Below are positions 1 through 9,126 of a DNA stretch of 64,000 nt, piece by piece. The first letter of the stretch is position 1, and the number at the start of each line of letters is the position of its first letter. This DNA comes from CAWBAT01 sp046331665 (GTDB taxonomy: Bacteria; Acidobacteriota; Terriglobia; Versatilivoradales; Versatilivoraceae), in contig JAXLQK010000017.1 of the NCBI GenBank assembly GCA_046331665.1, positions 79,303-143,302 of the forward strand, written 5' to 3'. Under the pieces are notes generated by a model. The model was not told the DNA's origin, did no database searches, and was given only the letters and a program-made list of their open reading frames with translations. A program made the translations under genes and the position numbers.

Positions 1-2
1 AT

Positions 3-257
3 TATATGGTTGAGAAGGCATTTCAAGAGCAAGCCAACGCTTTCGAAGAAGCCAGGCGCGGAGCTTACAACCCGACCTATCTGTATTACACCTTGGGCAA
101 GCTGATGATCTACAAATTCCGCAGCGATTATCAAAAAGCCAAAGGAGACGCCTTCAGCTTGGAGGAGTTCCATACCAATTTTGTGAAGCAGGGGGGAATT
201 CCGCTGAAGTTTATCCGTCAGATCATGCTGCCTGGAGACCCTGGCCCTCTCTTGTGA
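3..257 (+). CDS. DUF885 family protein, C-terminal fragment
   Basis: The reading frame is open from the left window edge, so only the last 84 or so residues are present. They match the C-terminal end of the DUF885 family as I know it: a helical stretch containing 'YNPTYLYYTLGKLMI', then an Lys/Phe-rich helix and a final 'GGIPLKFIR' segment. DUF885 proteins are large, often secreted, helical proteins related to zinc peptidases; the usual HExxH-type residues would lie upstream and cannot be checked here. The ATG at position 6 is internal. The next gene is convergent on the minus strand, so this is the 3' end of its transcription unit. Confidence 0.72.
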   Translation, partial: YMVEKAFQEQANAFEEARRGAYNPTYLYYTLGKLMIYKFRSDYQKAKGDAFSLEEFHTNFVKQGGIPLKFIRQIMLPGDPGPLL

Positions 258-355
258 CGTAACCCTCGGGAGGAATGGATTAAGCAGGCGTCTGAGGCAG
301 GTTTACGAAGCATCGACCGGAGCGGCCGCCCTTAAATTTAAAGTTGGGGTAACCG

Positions 356-1189
356 CTAGTGTTTGGGCTGGATGATTTCTCCGTAAAGCTCCGGCCGCCG
401 GTCGTTAAAGCGATGGATTTCGTGCTTGCCGGGGACACGGACAATCCGCTTTTCGCGCGCCTTGAGCGGATCGATTTCCGCATAAAGAATCTCCTCCTGT
501 TCGGCACTAGCCAGCGCCAGTGTTCTTCCGTGGACATCGGAGATCCGGCTCCGCCCAATGAAGCGGAAGCCGCGCTCTATACCCACGCGGTTGACCGCCG
601 CAAAGAATATATGGTTTTCCAGACCGCGGGCATTGATCAAATGCTCGGCAAATTCCTCCGCCCCAGTGGGCCAATTGGTGGGGAGTACAACGAGATCGGC
701 TCCCTTCAATGCCATGACCCGGGTACCTTCGGGGAAGGCGCCATCGTAACAAATATTCAGACCAATCCTTCCGAGGGGCGTCTCATACACGCCAAAGCCG
801 AGATCGCCGGGCTGGACAAATTTGTCGACCCCCAGGCTGGGAAGATGAACTTTGCGGTATTTCCCGATCAGCCCTTCGGGGCCTAGGAGCACCGCCGCAT
901 TAAAGAGCTGATCTCCAGCTCTTTCCAAAAGACCATAAACCACGTGCAGTTGGAGCTTCTGGCAGACTTTCACAAGTTTGAGGGTTGAGGGACCGGGAAT
1001 GGATTCCGCGTAAGGAATTGCCTCTTCGAGACTTTCGAAACAGTAGCCGCAGAGTGCGCATTCGGGAAAGATGACCAATCGGGCTCCAGCCTTGGCCGTG
1101 GTCTCCATGGAGCGGATCATTTGGTCGAGGTTGGCTTCAATATTCATGAATTGCGGGAGCATTTGAATCCCCGCGATCTTGATTGTCAT
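356..1189 (-). CDS. Carbon-nitrogen hydrolase (nitrilase superfamily)
   Basis: A 277-residue protein of the usual length for a single-domain nitrilase-superfamily amidase. All three members of the Glu-Lys-Cys catalytic triad are visible: Glu in 'FPECALCGY' (about residue 43), Lys in 'KYRKVHLP' (about 115) and Cys in 'NICYDGAFPE' (about 150). Such enzymes hydrolyse amides, nitriles or N-carbamoyl compounds in the cytosol; no signal peptide is present. The substrate cannot be read from the sequence. The ATG at 1189 is preceded only by a weak purine stretch (GAGAG). It lies downstream of and co-directional with the esterase-like gene ending at 1382, with about 190 nt between them. Confidence 0.88.
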   Translation of the reverse strand: MTIKIAGIQMLPQFMNIEANLDQMIRSMETTAKAGARLVIFPECALCGYCFESLEEAIPYAESIPGPSTLKLVKVCQKLQLHVVYGLLERAGDQLFNAAVLLGPEGLIGKYRKVHLPSLGVDKFVQPGDLGFGVYETPLGRIGLNICYDGAFPEGTRVMALKGADLVVLPTNWPTGAEEFAEHLINARGLENHIFFAAVNRVGIERGFRFIGRSRISDVHGRTLALASAEQEEILYAEIDPLKAREKRIVRVPGKHEIHRFNDRRPELYGEIIQPKH

Positions 1190-1381
1190 TTGACGGTTAT
1201 CTCTCTTTTCTCCTGCTGAAACCCCGGATTGATTTCGAATCGAATGCCATGAGCTGCGAGGGGAAGAAATGTGGTCACGAGAAAAGCGAACCCCCAGAGG
1301 GTCGCCTCTTGGGCAGTGATGGGAAGGCGTCCTTCAGGAATCGCTCCCCCATTTTGTCCAGCCATGCAAGACGACTTGGGG

Positions 1382-2098
1382 CTACGGCAAGAATTTGGCC
1401 GCCATCTGGTGCCACCACGGCCAGTCATGACCCGTCCCGGTTCCCCACACGTCCAAAGAGTGGGGGATGCCCCTTTCGTTCATGATGTGGGACAAACGTA
1501 TATTCTCTTCCAGGCAGAAATCGTGCTCCCCGGTCGCCAGGACGAATTTCGAGAGTTCACGAAAGCGCCCGTGATACCAGGTGTCGGTAAGATTCTGTAA
1601 AAAATCGGGAGGACAATTAAAATAGCAATTGTCATCAAAATAGCCGTTCAGAAACTGGTGAATGTCAAACGCTCCACCCATGCTTACGCACCCACTGACC
1701 AGATCGGGGTGACGAAGGCAAAAATTGACAGCATGATAGGCGCCAAAGTTACACCCTGTCACCAACGGCGCACTGGTGCGGTTTTGCGATAGGATGTAAG
1801 GAATGGCTTCCCGCAGGAGGTAATCTTCATAATCCAAATGGCGCAATACCCGCGCTCCCGGCGGGGCACTTTCGTTGTACCAACTTTCTGCATCAATGCT
1901 GTCGACACAAAATGCCTGGAGCTCCCCATTTTCGAAACGTGGTCGGATGGCTTCTATCATTCCACGATCTTCGTAATCGAAAAAACGGCCCTTGGCTGTG
2001 GGAAAAACGAGCAAAGGGGTTCCCGCATGCCCAAAAACCAGGAGTTCCATACTGCGTCCCAAAGAAGGACTATGCCATTTCACGTATTGGCGATTCAT
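1382..2098 (-). CDS. Esterase-like alpha/beta hydrolase with Asn at the nucleophile position
   Basis: A 238-residue cytosolic protein resembling the putative-esterase (esterase D / COG4947-like) branch of alpha/beta hydrolases. The nucleophile elbow, normally G-x-S-x-G, reads G-C-N-F-G ('VTGCNFGAYHAVNF'), so the catalytic Ser is replaced by Asn; AAC is one base from AGC. Candidate acid and His residues are still seen near the C-terminus ('ATGEHDF', 'GTGHDWPWW'). Either the enzyme is inactive or a non-hydrolytic role has evolved, or the base is an error. It is read toward the nitrilase gene and has no clear Shine-Dalgarno sequence before ATG 2098. Confidence 0.78.
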   Translation of the reverse strand: MNRQYVKWHSPSLGRSMELLVFGHAGTPLLVFPTAKGRFFDYEDRGMIEAIRPRFENGELQAFCVDSIDAESWYNESAPPGARVLRHLDYEDYLLREAIPYILSQNRTSAPLVTGCNFGAYHAVNFCLRHPDLVSGCVSMGGAFDIHQFLNGYFDDNCYFNCPPDFLQNLTDTWYHGRFRELSKFVLATGEHDFCLEENIRLSHIMNERGIPHSLDVWGTGTGHDWPWWHQMAAKFLP

Positions 2099-2615
2099 AG
2101 CGGAGGATCTCTTCGTCCAATAGTTGCAGGGAACTAGGTGAGGAACAGACAGATTGCGTGAAGGGACGTCCCATCACATTTCCAACCAGGGTAAGGAATC
2201 ATATCCTGTGTGACTGGCGAAAGGCAATCGCGGAATTGCAAATGAGGTCCATCTTTGGTCGGGTTGAAGGAACTTCTGCGTTGTATCGATGCGAATCCCC
2301 ACTGGGGAGGGGAAATTCGACGCATGGCGGAAAGGATGGGTTCGAGTTTGGTCTATTCCTCCGAACCCCTGGAGACGCCGCGCCCTCGCGGCGCTTTTTC
2401 GTGACGGGACGAGGGCGTTACACCTCAGCCTCCCGGTTCCCCTCCTGACCCAGGAGGCGAGTAGAGGCATGTGGCCAGGTTAATGGAAGCATCCCTGTCC
2501 CCGCCGGGAAAGTTGCGTTGCCTCACATTCCGTGGAATGCTTGTGTTGCTCTGCATTTTCGTCCTGATGAAGGGTGAGATTCATGGCATCATTTTTGCAC
2601 AAAAACGGAGGGAGC
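2099..2615. other. Divergent intergenic region without a gene
   Basis: About 500 bases separate two divergent genes. Apart from a terminator-like hairpin at 2377-2399 I see no convincing gene here; the short open frames have no recognisable similarity or ribosome binding site. The promoters of both flanking genes should lie here, but no clear -35/-10 pair stood out. Confidence 0.5.
2377..2399 (+). terminator. Rho-independent-terminator-like hairpin
   Basis: A GC-only 6-bp stem (GCCGCG/CGCGGC, loop CCCT) is followed by GC and five Ts. No plus-strand gene lies upstream for more than 2 kb, so it may end a small RNA or be fortuitous. Confidence 0.4.
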
Positions 2616-4055
2616 ATGTCCAGCCGGCAAAGCTACCATATGACCCCCGAGGCCTTCCGAGAATATGGCCGTGCGGTTGTGGATTGGATTGCAGACTATT
2701 ACGAACAAATCGAATCGTTACCGGTTCATTCGAGGTCAACGCCAGGAGAAATTCGTACAGCCTTGCCTGAACATCCGCCGTTCGAGGGAGAATCCTTTGC
2801 GGCAATTCTAAAAGATATGAACGAAGTGATTCTTCCCGGAGTCACTCATTGGCAGTCCCCTAATTTTTTTGCCTACTTCCCGGCCAATGCCTCCGGACCT
2901 TCCATTCTGGGGGAGTTGCTCTCGGCCGGTCTTGGAGTGCAGGGGATGCTATGGACAACCAGTCCGGCTTGCACAGAATTGGAAACGCTTGTCCTCGATT
3001 GGCTGGTAGAGATGTTGGGACTGCCGCCACAATTCCGATCGGAAAGTTCCGGCGGCGGGGTGATTCAGGACACGGCCTCGAGTGCGACTCTGTGCGCGTT
3101 GCTGGCCGCCCGCGAGCGCATCACCCATTTTCGGGCGGGTCGAACTGGATGCCGGGAACCATTGACAGCCTACTGTTCAACGCAAGCACATTCCTCCGTT
3201 GAAAAAGCGGTCAGGATTGCGGGTTTGGGAAGCGACTCCCTGCGTCTTATAGAAGTGGATGATGCTTTTGCGATGAAGCCGGAAGCCCTGGCCGCCTCAA
3301 TCCAAAAAGATCGCCGGGAGAGCCTCGTCCCGTGTTTCGTTTGCGCCACTGTCGGGAGCACTTCGTCTCATGCCATCGATCCTGTTCCGGAGATTGCACG
3401 CATTTGCCGGGAATATGGCCTTTGGCTGCATGTGGATGCCGCCATGGCAGGCAATGCCGCGATTTGCCCGGAATATCGTCACCTGCAAACGGGTTTGGAG
3501 AGAGCGGACAGCTACTGTTTTAATCCCCATAAATGGTTATTTACAAATTTCGACTGCGACTGTTTTTACGTGGCCGATCGCTCGGTTCTGATCAAAACCC
3601 TCAGCATTCTGCCCGAATATCTGCGGAACCAGGCCACCGAATCAGGCGCCGTGATCGATTATCGCGATTGGCACATTCCACTCGGCAGACGCTTCCGGGC
3701 CTTGAAACTTTGGATGGTGATTCGCCATTATGGGGTGGAGGGGTTGCGCCATCATATCCGGCAGCACATCCAATGGGCGCGGGATTTTGCCGGCTGGATC
3801 CAACAGTCCCCGCAATTTGAGTTAATCGTGCCGCCGCCGCTGAACCTGGTATGCTTTCGATATAAAGGGAGCGATGACCTTAACCGCAGGCTGTTAGACG
3901 CCCTCAACCAAAGCGGAAAATTGTATCTGACGCACACCATGCTTGGCGGGCGATGCGTCCTGCGATTCTGCGTTGGACAAACCAACACCGAAGCCCGGCA
4001 CGTCGCCGAGGCCTGGCGAATCATTCAGGAAACCGCCGCCGCGCTTGGCAAATAG
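2616..4055 (+). CDS. Group II pyridoxal-phosphate-dependent decarboxylase (aromatic-amino-acid decarboxylase type)
   Basis: About 479 residues, the usual length for DOPA/tyrosine/tryptophan decarboxylases. The PLP lysine is in 'FNPHKWLFTNFDC' (about residue 300). A 'HVDAAMAGNAAICPE' segment gives the PLP-ring Asp, and the N-terminus has the family's 'YGRAVVDWIADYYE' and 'FFAYFPAN' segments. These enzymes remove the carboxyl group of an aromatic or related amino acid to give an amine; the exact substrate is not determined. The frame is open from 2574, but ATG 2616 is preferred because CGGAGGGA lies just upstream and homologues start near here. The gene appears monocistronic and is followed by a short repeat region. 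Confidence 0.9.
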   Translation: MSSRQSYHMTPEAFREYGRAVVDWIADYYEQIESLPVHSRSTPGEIRTALPEHPPFEGESFAAILKDMNEVILPGVTHWQSPNFFAYFPANASGPSILGELLSAGLGVQGMLWTTSPACTELETLVLDWLVEMLGLPPQFRSESSGGGVIQDTASSATLCALLAARERITHFRAGRTGCREPLTAYCSTQAHSSVEKAVRIAGLGSDSLRLIEVDDAFAMKPEALAASIQKDRRESLVPCFVCATVGSTSSHAIDPVPEIARICREYGLWLHVDAAMAGNAAICPEYRHLQTGLERADSYCFNPHKWLFTNFDCDCFYVADRSVLIKTLSILPEYLRNQATESGAVIDYRDWHIPLGRRFRALKLWMVIRHYGVEGLRHHIRQHIQWARDFAGWIQQSPQFELIVPPPLNLVCFRYKGSDDLNRRLLDALNQSGKLYLTHTMLGGRCVLRFCVGQTNTEARHVAEAWRIIQETAAALGK

Positions 4056-4148
4056 AGGTCAGATTAAGAAGAGCACCCAATGCCGTCGGAAAGTCTCCTT
4101 GTCATCGGGCGGGTTATTATGGTCTAGATGGATGCTTTCATCGGCGTG

Positions 4149-4225
4149 GCTCCGTTAGGAGCTTTCTGTATATAGATGCCAATCAAAGAAAGATGAATTA
4201 GCTCCGTAGGAGCGTCCTGTAACTC
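4149..4225. repeat. Two copies of a short GCTCC...GGAGC hairpin repeat
   Basis: Two related segments about 52 bp apart each begin GCTCCGT(T)AGGAGC, a small palindrome, and continue with TTTCTGTA or GTCCTGTA. They resemble dispersed intergenic repeats. They lie between the decarboxylase and the acetyltransferase. Confidence 0.45.
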
Positions 4226-4334
4226 GCCGTGAAACTGAAATTAAGGATCGAATGAAGGATTATTAACTCAATGACATGGAAGGTGCTGCCCATCTAAAAA
4301 CACCATCGTAGCCGACGAGAGGAGAATCAAGGCC

Positions 4335-4769
4335 TTGGAAACCCCTCAGACCGAATTTTCAATTATTGTAGATACCGACCCTGCGCGGTTGGATAGGGAT
4401 GCCATTTTCGAATTTCTGTCCCAATCCTACTGGGCGAAAGGAATCACACGGGAAATTGTGGAGCGGTCGATCCAGAACTCCCTTTGCTTTGGTGCTTATG
4501 CTTGGGACAAACAGGTGGGATTCGCGCGAGTGGTGACGGATTTTGCAACTTTTGCCTACCTGGCTGATGTGTTTGTCCTGGAATCCTTTCGGGGTAGGGG
4601 AATTGGCAGAAAGATGTTGGCGGCGGTTTTGGCGCACCCCCAGTTACAAGGTCTGCGCCGCTGGCTTCTGGCGACTCGAGATGCCCATGGGATCTATTCG
4701 CAATTCGGATTTGTTCCTCTCAAAGCGCCGGGACGGTTTATGGAGATCCACCGGCCGTATCAAGACTAG
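4335..4769 (+). CDS. GNAT family N-acetyltransferase
   Basis: A 144-residue single-domain GNAT protein. The acetyl-CoA binding loop is 'ESFRGRGIGRKMLAAVL' (R-G-x-G-x-G/A form, about residues 84-100). It is preceded by the central strand 'YLADVFVL' and followed by a C-terminal 'IYSQFGFVPL' segment typical of the fold. It transfers an acetyl group from acetyl-CoA to an amine of unknown identity. The start is TTG 4335, with GAGAGGAGA about 10 nt upstream. The gene stands alone and its transcript probably ends at the shared hairpin at 4823. Confidence 0.85.
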   Translation: METPQTEFSIIVDTDPARLDRDAIFEFLSQSYWAKGITREIVERSIQNSLCFGAYAWDKQVGFARVVTDFATFAYLADVFVLESFRGRGIGRKMLAAVLAHPQLQGLRRWLLATRDAHGIYSQFGFVPLKAPGRFMEIHRPYQD

Positions 4770-4822
4770 GTCTCTCAATGCCTTTAGATAAACAAATGAA
4801 AATGCCTCCCAAGACAAAGAAT

Positions 4823-4854
4823 GGGCCCACAACCCCTTGAATGGTCGTGGGCCC
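4823..4854. terminator. Strong hairpin between convergent genes, probable bidirectional terminator
   Basis: GGGCCCACAACC pairs with GGTCGTGGGCCC (11 of 12 bp) around an 8-nt loop. It sits between the ends of the convergent GNAT gene and the small secreted-protein gene. U-tracts are weak on both sides. Confidence 0.6.
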
Positions 4855-4862
4855 GTACCTTA

Positions 4863-5273
4863 TTACTTTGCGGCTACGTAAATGGTTTCAGGTGCTTTGT
4901 AATTCTTTGCAACCTGCAACTCTTTGGTGGTTTTTGGCACTGCCGTACCTTCGTTGCTCCCATTCCAGATTTGGGCCAGATAATAGATGTCTCCATAGCG
5001 ACGGAAGACAAACATCGGCGCAACTGTTTTGCCATTGGCTACGGGAACAGTTTGAAAGACAACCGCGCTGTTGTTCGCGCTGTCCACGATCTTGGTGATT
5101 CCCGGAGACACTACCTTAATGACGTATGTACCTTCGGGGAGCGACTTGTCAGCCACCAGGAAGCTGAAAGGGATATCCCCTTTGAGTGACGCGATACCAT
5201 TTTGAGCATAGAGTGTCCCTGCAACCAGCATGCCCAACAAGAGAATCGGGAAAATGACGATGAATTTTCTCAT
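4863..5273 (-). CDS. Small secreted beta-rich protein, Acidobacterial type, function unknown
   Basis: From ATG 5273 (GGAGAGGAGG upstream) the product is 136 residues with a clear signal peptide: 'MRKFIVIFPILLLGML' followed by an Ala-Gln cleavage region. The mature part contains 'IPFSFLVADKSLPEGTYVIKVV' broken over about residues 34-55, a pattern I associate with a family of small exported Acidobacteria proteins, but no function is known to me. A longer reading from 5357 is open but has no better signal. The protein at 20891-21310 has a similar plan: a leader, then 'F..DGTKYRAGEYTVSP', and may be distantly related. Its transcript ends at the strong hairpin at 4823. Confidence 0.75.
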   Translation of the reverse strand: MRKFIVIFPILLLGMLVAGTLYAQNGIASLKGDIPFSFLVADKSLPEGTYVIKVVSPGITKIVDSANNSAVVFQTVPVANGKTVAPMFVFRRYGDIYYLAQIWNGSNEGTAVPKTTKELQVAKNYKAPETIYVAAK

Positions 5274-5663
5274 AAAAGCCTCCTCTCCTTTAGATTTCAG
5301 AAGGTATTTCACATCCGATTGGCTGCAACGAATTAACCCGCGGAAATGATTCCCCATATCTTGCTCCTTTGGTCCTCTATACCGTTTCCGGAGCTTTTTC
5401 CCTTCTGTTCTATAAGGCGTTAGACAGCCTCAAAACGCGACATGACTTGAAGATCTTTTTTGAGAAGGAGAGTCGTCCTGGGTTTGCCGCTGAGTTCCGA
5501 GAAATTTTGAAGAGGTGTATCTGCTGGGCAGGGTTGAAGTTATAGAACGGGAATCCCTTCGTCCCGCGTCTGGTAGCCGCGATTGAAGAGCGCTTTGTGC
5601 CACTCAATCGCGGCTATTTGGTTCGGGTTGCAATGTTGAAACTCCCGCTTTGTCATGCCGCGT
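5274..5663. other. Intergenic region, nothing recognised
   Basis: About 390 bases upstream of the secreted-protein gene and before the tandem repeat array. It should hold the promoter of that gene; no gene or strong structure was recognised. Confidence 0.4.
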
Positions 5664-6240
5664 GCAGGCGACCAATGAGCCTTGAAGAAGGAATTCGCGG
5701 CTGGGGACAGCACCTCCCACTTTCTTCATAATGTGGGAGGCTGCCTCCGGCAGGCGACCAATGAGCCTTGAAGAAGGAATTCGCGGCTGGGGACAACGCC
5801 TCCCACTTTTTTTATAATGTGGGAGGCTCCCTCCGGCAGGCGACCACGTAGGCTTTCAAGTGAGAAGTCGCCGCTGGGGACAACGCCTCCCACTTTATTC
5901 AAAATGTGGGGAGGTTGGCTCCGGCAGGCGACCAATGAGCTTCAAGTGAGAAGTCGCCGCTGGGGACAACGCCTCCACTTTATTCAAAATGTGGGAGGTT
6001 GGCTCTGCTGAGCGAGCGATGAGCCTTCAAGATGGAAGTCGCCGTTGAGGACAGCGCCTCCCGCTTTTTCATAATGTGGGAGGCTGCGCCCGGCAGCTCG
6101 ACAATGAGCCTTCAAGTGAGAAGTCGCCGCTGGGGACAGCGCCTCCGCTTTTTTCATAATGTGGAGGCTGCCTCCGGCAGGCGGTAATGAGCCTTCAAGT
6201 GAGAAGTCGCCGCTGGGGACGGCACCTCCCACTTTCGAAA
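5664..6240. repeat. Tandem array of seven ~86-bp hairpin units
   Basis: Units begin near 5664, 5751, 5837, 5925, 6010, 6094 and 6178, a period of 84-88 bp; the last is cut short at about 6236. Each unit carries two inverted repeats: GGCGAC...GTCGCC with about 22 nt between, and CTCCCAC...GTGGGAG with a 12-nt A/T-rich loop. Units differ by scattered substitutions, often leaving the arms intact. Minus-strand open frames through the array exist because the period is often a multiple of three or nearly so; they look like no real protein. The array abuts the 3' end of the decayed kinase gene. Confidence 0.9.
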
Positions 6241-6264
6241 TACGCGTCAATCGTGGTTACGTGT

Positions 6265-8957
6265 CTACGGCTGAAAATTCATGCGGCGTAGCAGATCCTG
6301 AAAGCGTGGGTCGGGAGCGAATGGGCTCCCAAGCGCGACGTGTCTTCAATTGGACCATCTGCCAATCATGTTGTTGGTAGGACTTTTTCCAGCCATTTAA
6401 CTGCCTGGTCTGCGTTACCGAGTTGGGCATAAGCTAGCGCGATCCCGTAAGGGGAATCGCGTCGTTGAGCCTCCGAGAGTTGCCATCTCCTGTACCCCTC
6501 GGGTCCCGATTGTTGGTAGGCGCGCTCAAGGCTCGCCAATTTCTCGGCAGGGATTCCCCACGTTGTGATCGCTTTTTGAAGCTCTCGGATGGCTTCTCCG
6601 TACCTCTGCTTTGATTTCGTAAATGCCGATCAGGAAGCCACGTGCGCGGGGATCGTTAGGGTCTAGTTCCAGTATGCTGCAATTGAGTGATGGCTCGTTC
6701 ATCTTGATGCACGGAGAAGAAGATGCTGCCCAAGGCCAGGTTTGGAGAAACGGAAAGAGGATCGCGGTCAACGGCGCGCTGTGCCTCTACGAGCGCCTCT
6801 GGAAAACGGCCCATGCAAGATAAAAACCAGGCGTATTCAAACGGGCCTCGACCAGGTTTGGATCGAGCGAGCAGGGCCCGCTGAAATTCTTTATCCGCCT
6901 CGCCCCAATCCCAGCGGTAGTGAAAGCGCTCGCAGCCGGGGTATAACGTACTTCGGGAACCGTATCATCAATGGTGAGTGCTGTTTTCAGGGCGGCCTCG
7001 AATTGGGGGAGTGCTTCTTGGGGTGGCACAGCACCCTCAATCCAAAGCCAACCGTACGAGGTTGCAAGCCCCGCGTAAGCAGGAGCCCAGCCCGGATCGG
7101 CTTTGATCGCTTTTTGGAAATACTCAACCGCCTTCGAAATCCGTCTGGGGTCCACTTGCTATAGTAATACCGGCCCTTCAAATACAATTCAAAGGCCTCA
7201 GGCTGAACTGGGTGAGAGCGGCCCATGGAAAGGCGCATCCGCTCCTCAGGGGTCAGCTTGATTCTGACCTCATTTGCGATGGAACGTGCCACTTCTCCCT
7301 GTATCGATAGCACATCCCGCAGGTTGCGCTCATAGCTCTCCGCCCAGACGTGCCGGTCGGTAGGGGCGTGTAGCAAGTTGGCGGTGATTCGCACATGGTC
7401 CCCTGAACGTTGGACCGTGCCCTCCACGAGGGGCGTCCACATTTAATTCGCGCCCCGATTTCAGGAAGCGGTTTCCTGGTCCCCTTATAGCGCATCACCG
7501 AGGTTCTGGAGATCACGCGTAAGGCAGTCTTACCCAGATTGGTGATCAGCTCTTCGGTCATGCCATCGGCGAAATATTCCTGCTCTGGATCGTGAGAGAG
7601 ATTTTCCAGCAGCTTGAACTGCGATCGATGTGATCTTGGGAGAAAAGACATTTGGCTTGGTCGCCATAATAGACGTCACCAGTCGATCTCGCAGCCCGCT
7701 CACATTGAAAGCCATCGCTAAAGCTACGATTCACTGCGCCGAGTCCTGCTGTCAATTTCCAAATCAGCCGACGCGGTTTCTTCGATCGAGCCATGGGCTT
7801 GGAAATCAACACGATCGGTCTCGCCTTAACGATGAAGGAATTACTCCACAAGCCTGCGCAATCCACTTTAGCTCCAACAGCAAGTCATGGGCCGTCTGCA
7901 AGCGTCTTCGGATCTTTCGCCAGGCACGTCCGGACAACCCGATCCAGGCCTGGAGGGCAGAGGTTGAATCTTCGTGATGGGCATGGGTTCAGCGGTCAGA
8001 ATCGCGCTTGCCAGGCTCCGCTTTTGGTTCTCCTTGAAAGGCCCTGTGCCCGGTGGCCATCTCATACAAGACCACCCCGAAGGCAAAGATGTCAGTCCGC
8101 CCGTCCACCTGCTTTCCCTCCACCTGTTCGGGAGCCATGTATTCCAGTGTCCCCAGGACCATTCCTTCTTCCGTGAGGCTCTCGTCGCGTGCGGAGATCG
8201 GCCTCGCAGAGCTCGGCCCTCCATCCAAGTCACCCCGCTGGAGGGCTGAGCTCCGAGAAGCCGATTCTGTATACTTCGCCAAGCCAAAGTCGAGCAACTT
8301 CGCTCCTGTTTTGGTCAGCATGATGTTGCCCGGCTTCAAGTCCCGATGCGTGATGCCATGCCGGTGAGATTGATCCAGGGCAGTGACGATTTCAATGGCC
8401 GTTTTGAGAAGTGGTGTGGTGGGCAGCGCACCCTCGATCAACCGCTGTGCCAGTGTCTCACCCTCCACATATTCCATCACCAGGAAGTCGATGCCATCTT
8501 CTCTCCCGATGTCGTACAGCGCACAGATATTCGGGTGATTCAAGCTGGCAATGGTGCGGGCTTCCAATTCAAAACGCTGGCGCAGATCCACTCGTTCTGA
8601 CAGATGATTTGGAAGAATCTTGATGGCTACGGTACGATCCAATCGGGTGTCTCTGGCTTTATAAACCTCCCCCATCCCTCCAGCTCCGAGGGAAGCGAGA
8701 ATCTGGTAAGGACCCAATTGCTGTCGAGTCAGCAAAGCCGGCATATCTCGACTTGGTCCTTGGGCGATTTCTTCCAGAGCCGGGTTCTTTAAGGATCCCC
8801 CTGCCCGGGCGTGGGCTTCTAATAGGGTCTGCACTTCCCGCAGTAAAGATTTATCTCCGACACAGGCGCGCTCTAGAAAAGTGATGCGCTCTACTTCGGA
8901 AACCTCAAGAGCGGACTGGTAAAGCTTGTTGATCTGTTTCCACCGGTCAGACGTCAT
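6265..8957 (-). pseudogene. Decayed serine/threonine kinase-TolB-like-TPR gene (paralogue of 9127-11826)
   Basis: This is a second copy of the adjacent intact gene, broken by several indels. The first 300 or so residues are still open (8957 down to 7989) and keep the kinase motifs: P-loop 'LGAGGMGEVYKARD', 'VAIKILP', 'HRDLKPGN', 'DFGLAK' and 'MAPEQ'. The frame then shifts after 'HRAFQGE'. Later similarity is found in pieces: the linker and membrane segment near 7560-7870, the TolB-like part ('FADGMTEELITNLG') near 7250-7650, and TPR fragments near 6790-7440. The end matches the paralogue's last residues, reading RRMNFQP then TAG at 6265-6267. With so many shifts it is unlikely to give a full protein, although a truncated kinase could still be made. 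Confidence 0.85.
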
Positions 8958-9126
8958 GGCGCAACTGATGAGCGAGAAATGGTCTTGTTACTTGTTCCGA
9001 CACCTGTGGGGAGAGACCGCGATAAATGTGCCTTGATAATTCAGTAGGTTGAGGAAAAGGGATGCATTCTTCTAATGGAATGATAAATCACAATTGACGC
9101 AAAAGCGCTCCCATCGTGGCTGCCGC

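Noticed and set aside
5726..6250. Minus-strand open frames in the tandem repeats, with Gly/Pro-rich translations
   Set aside because: They exist only because repeat units lack stops in that frame; no ribosome site and no proper protein features.
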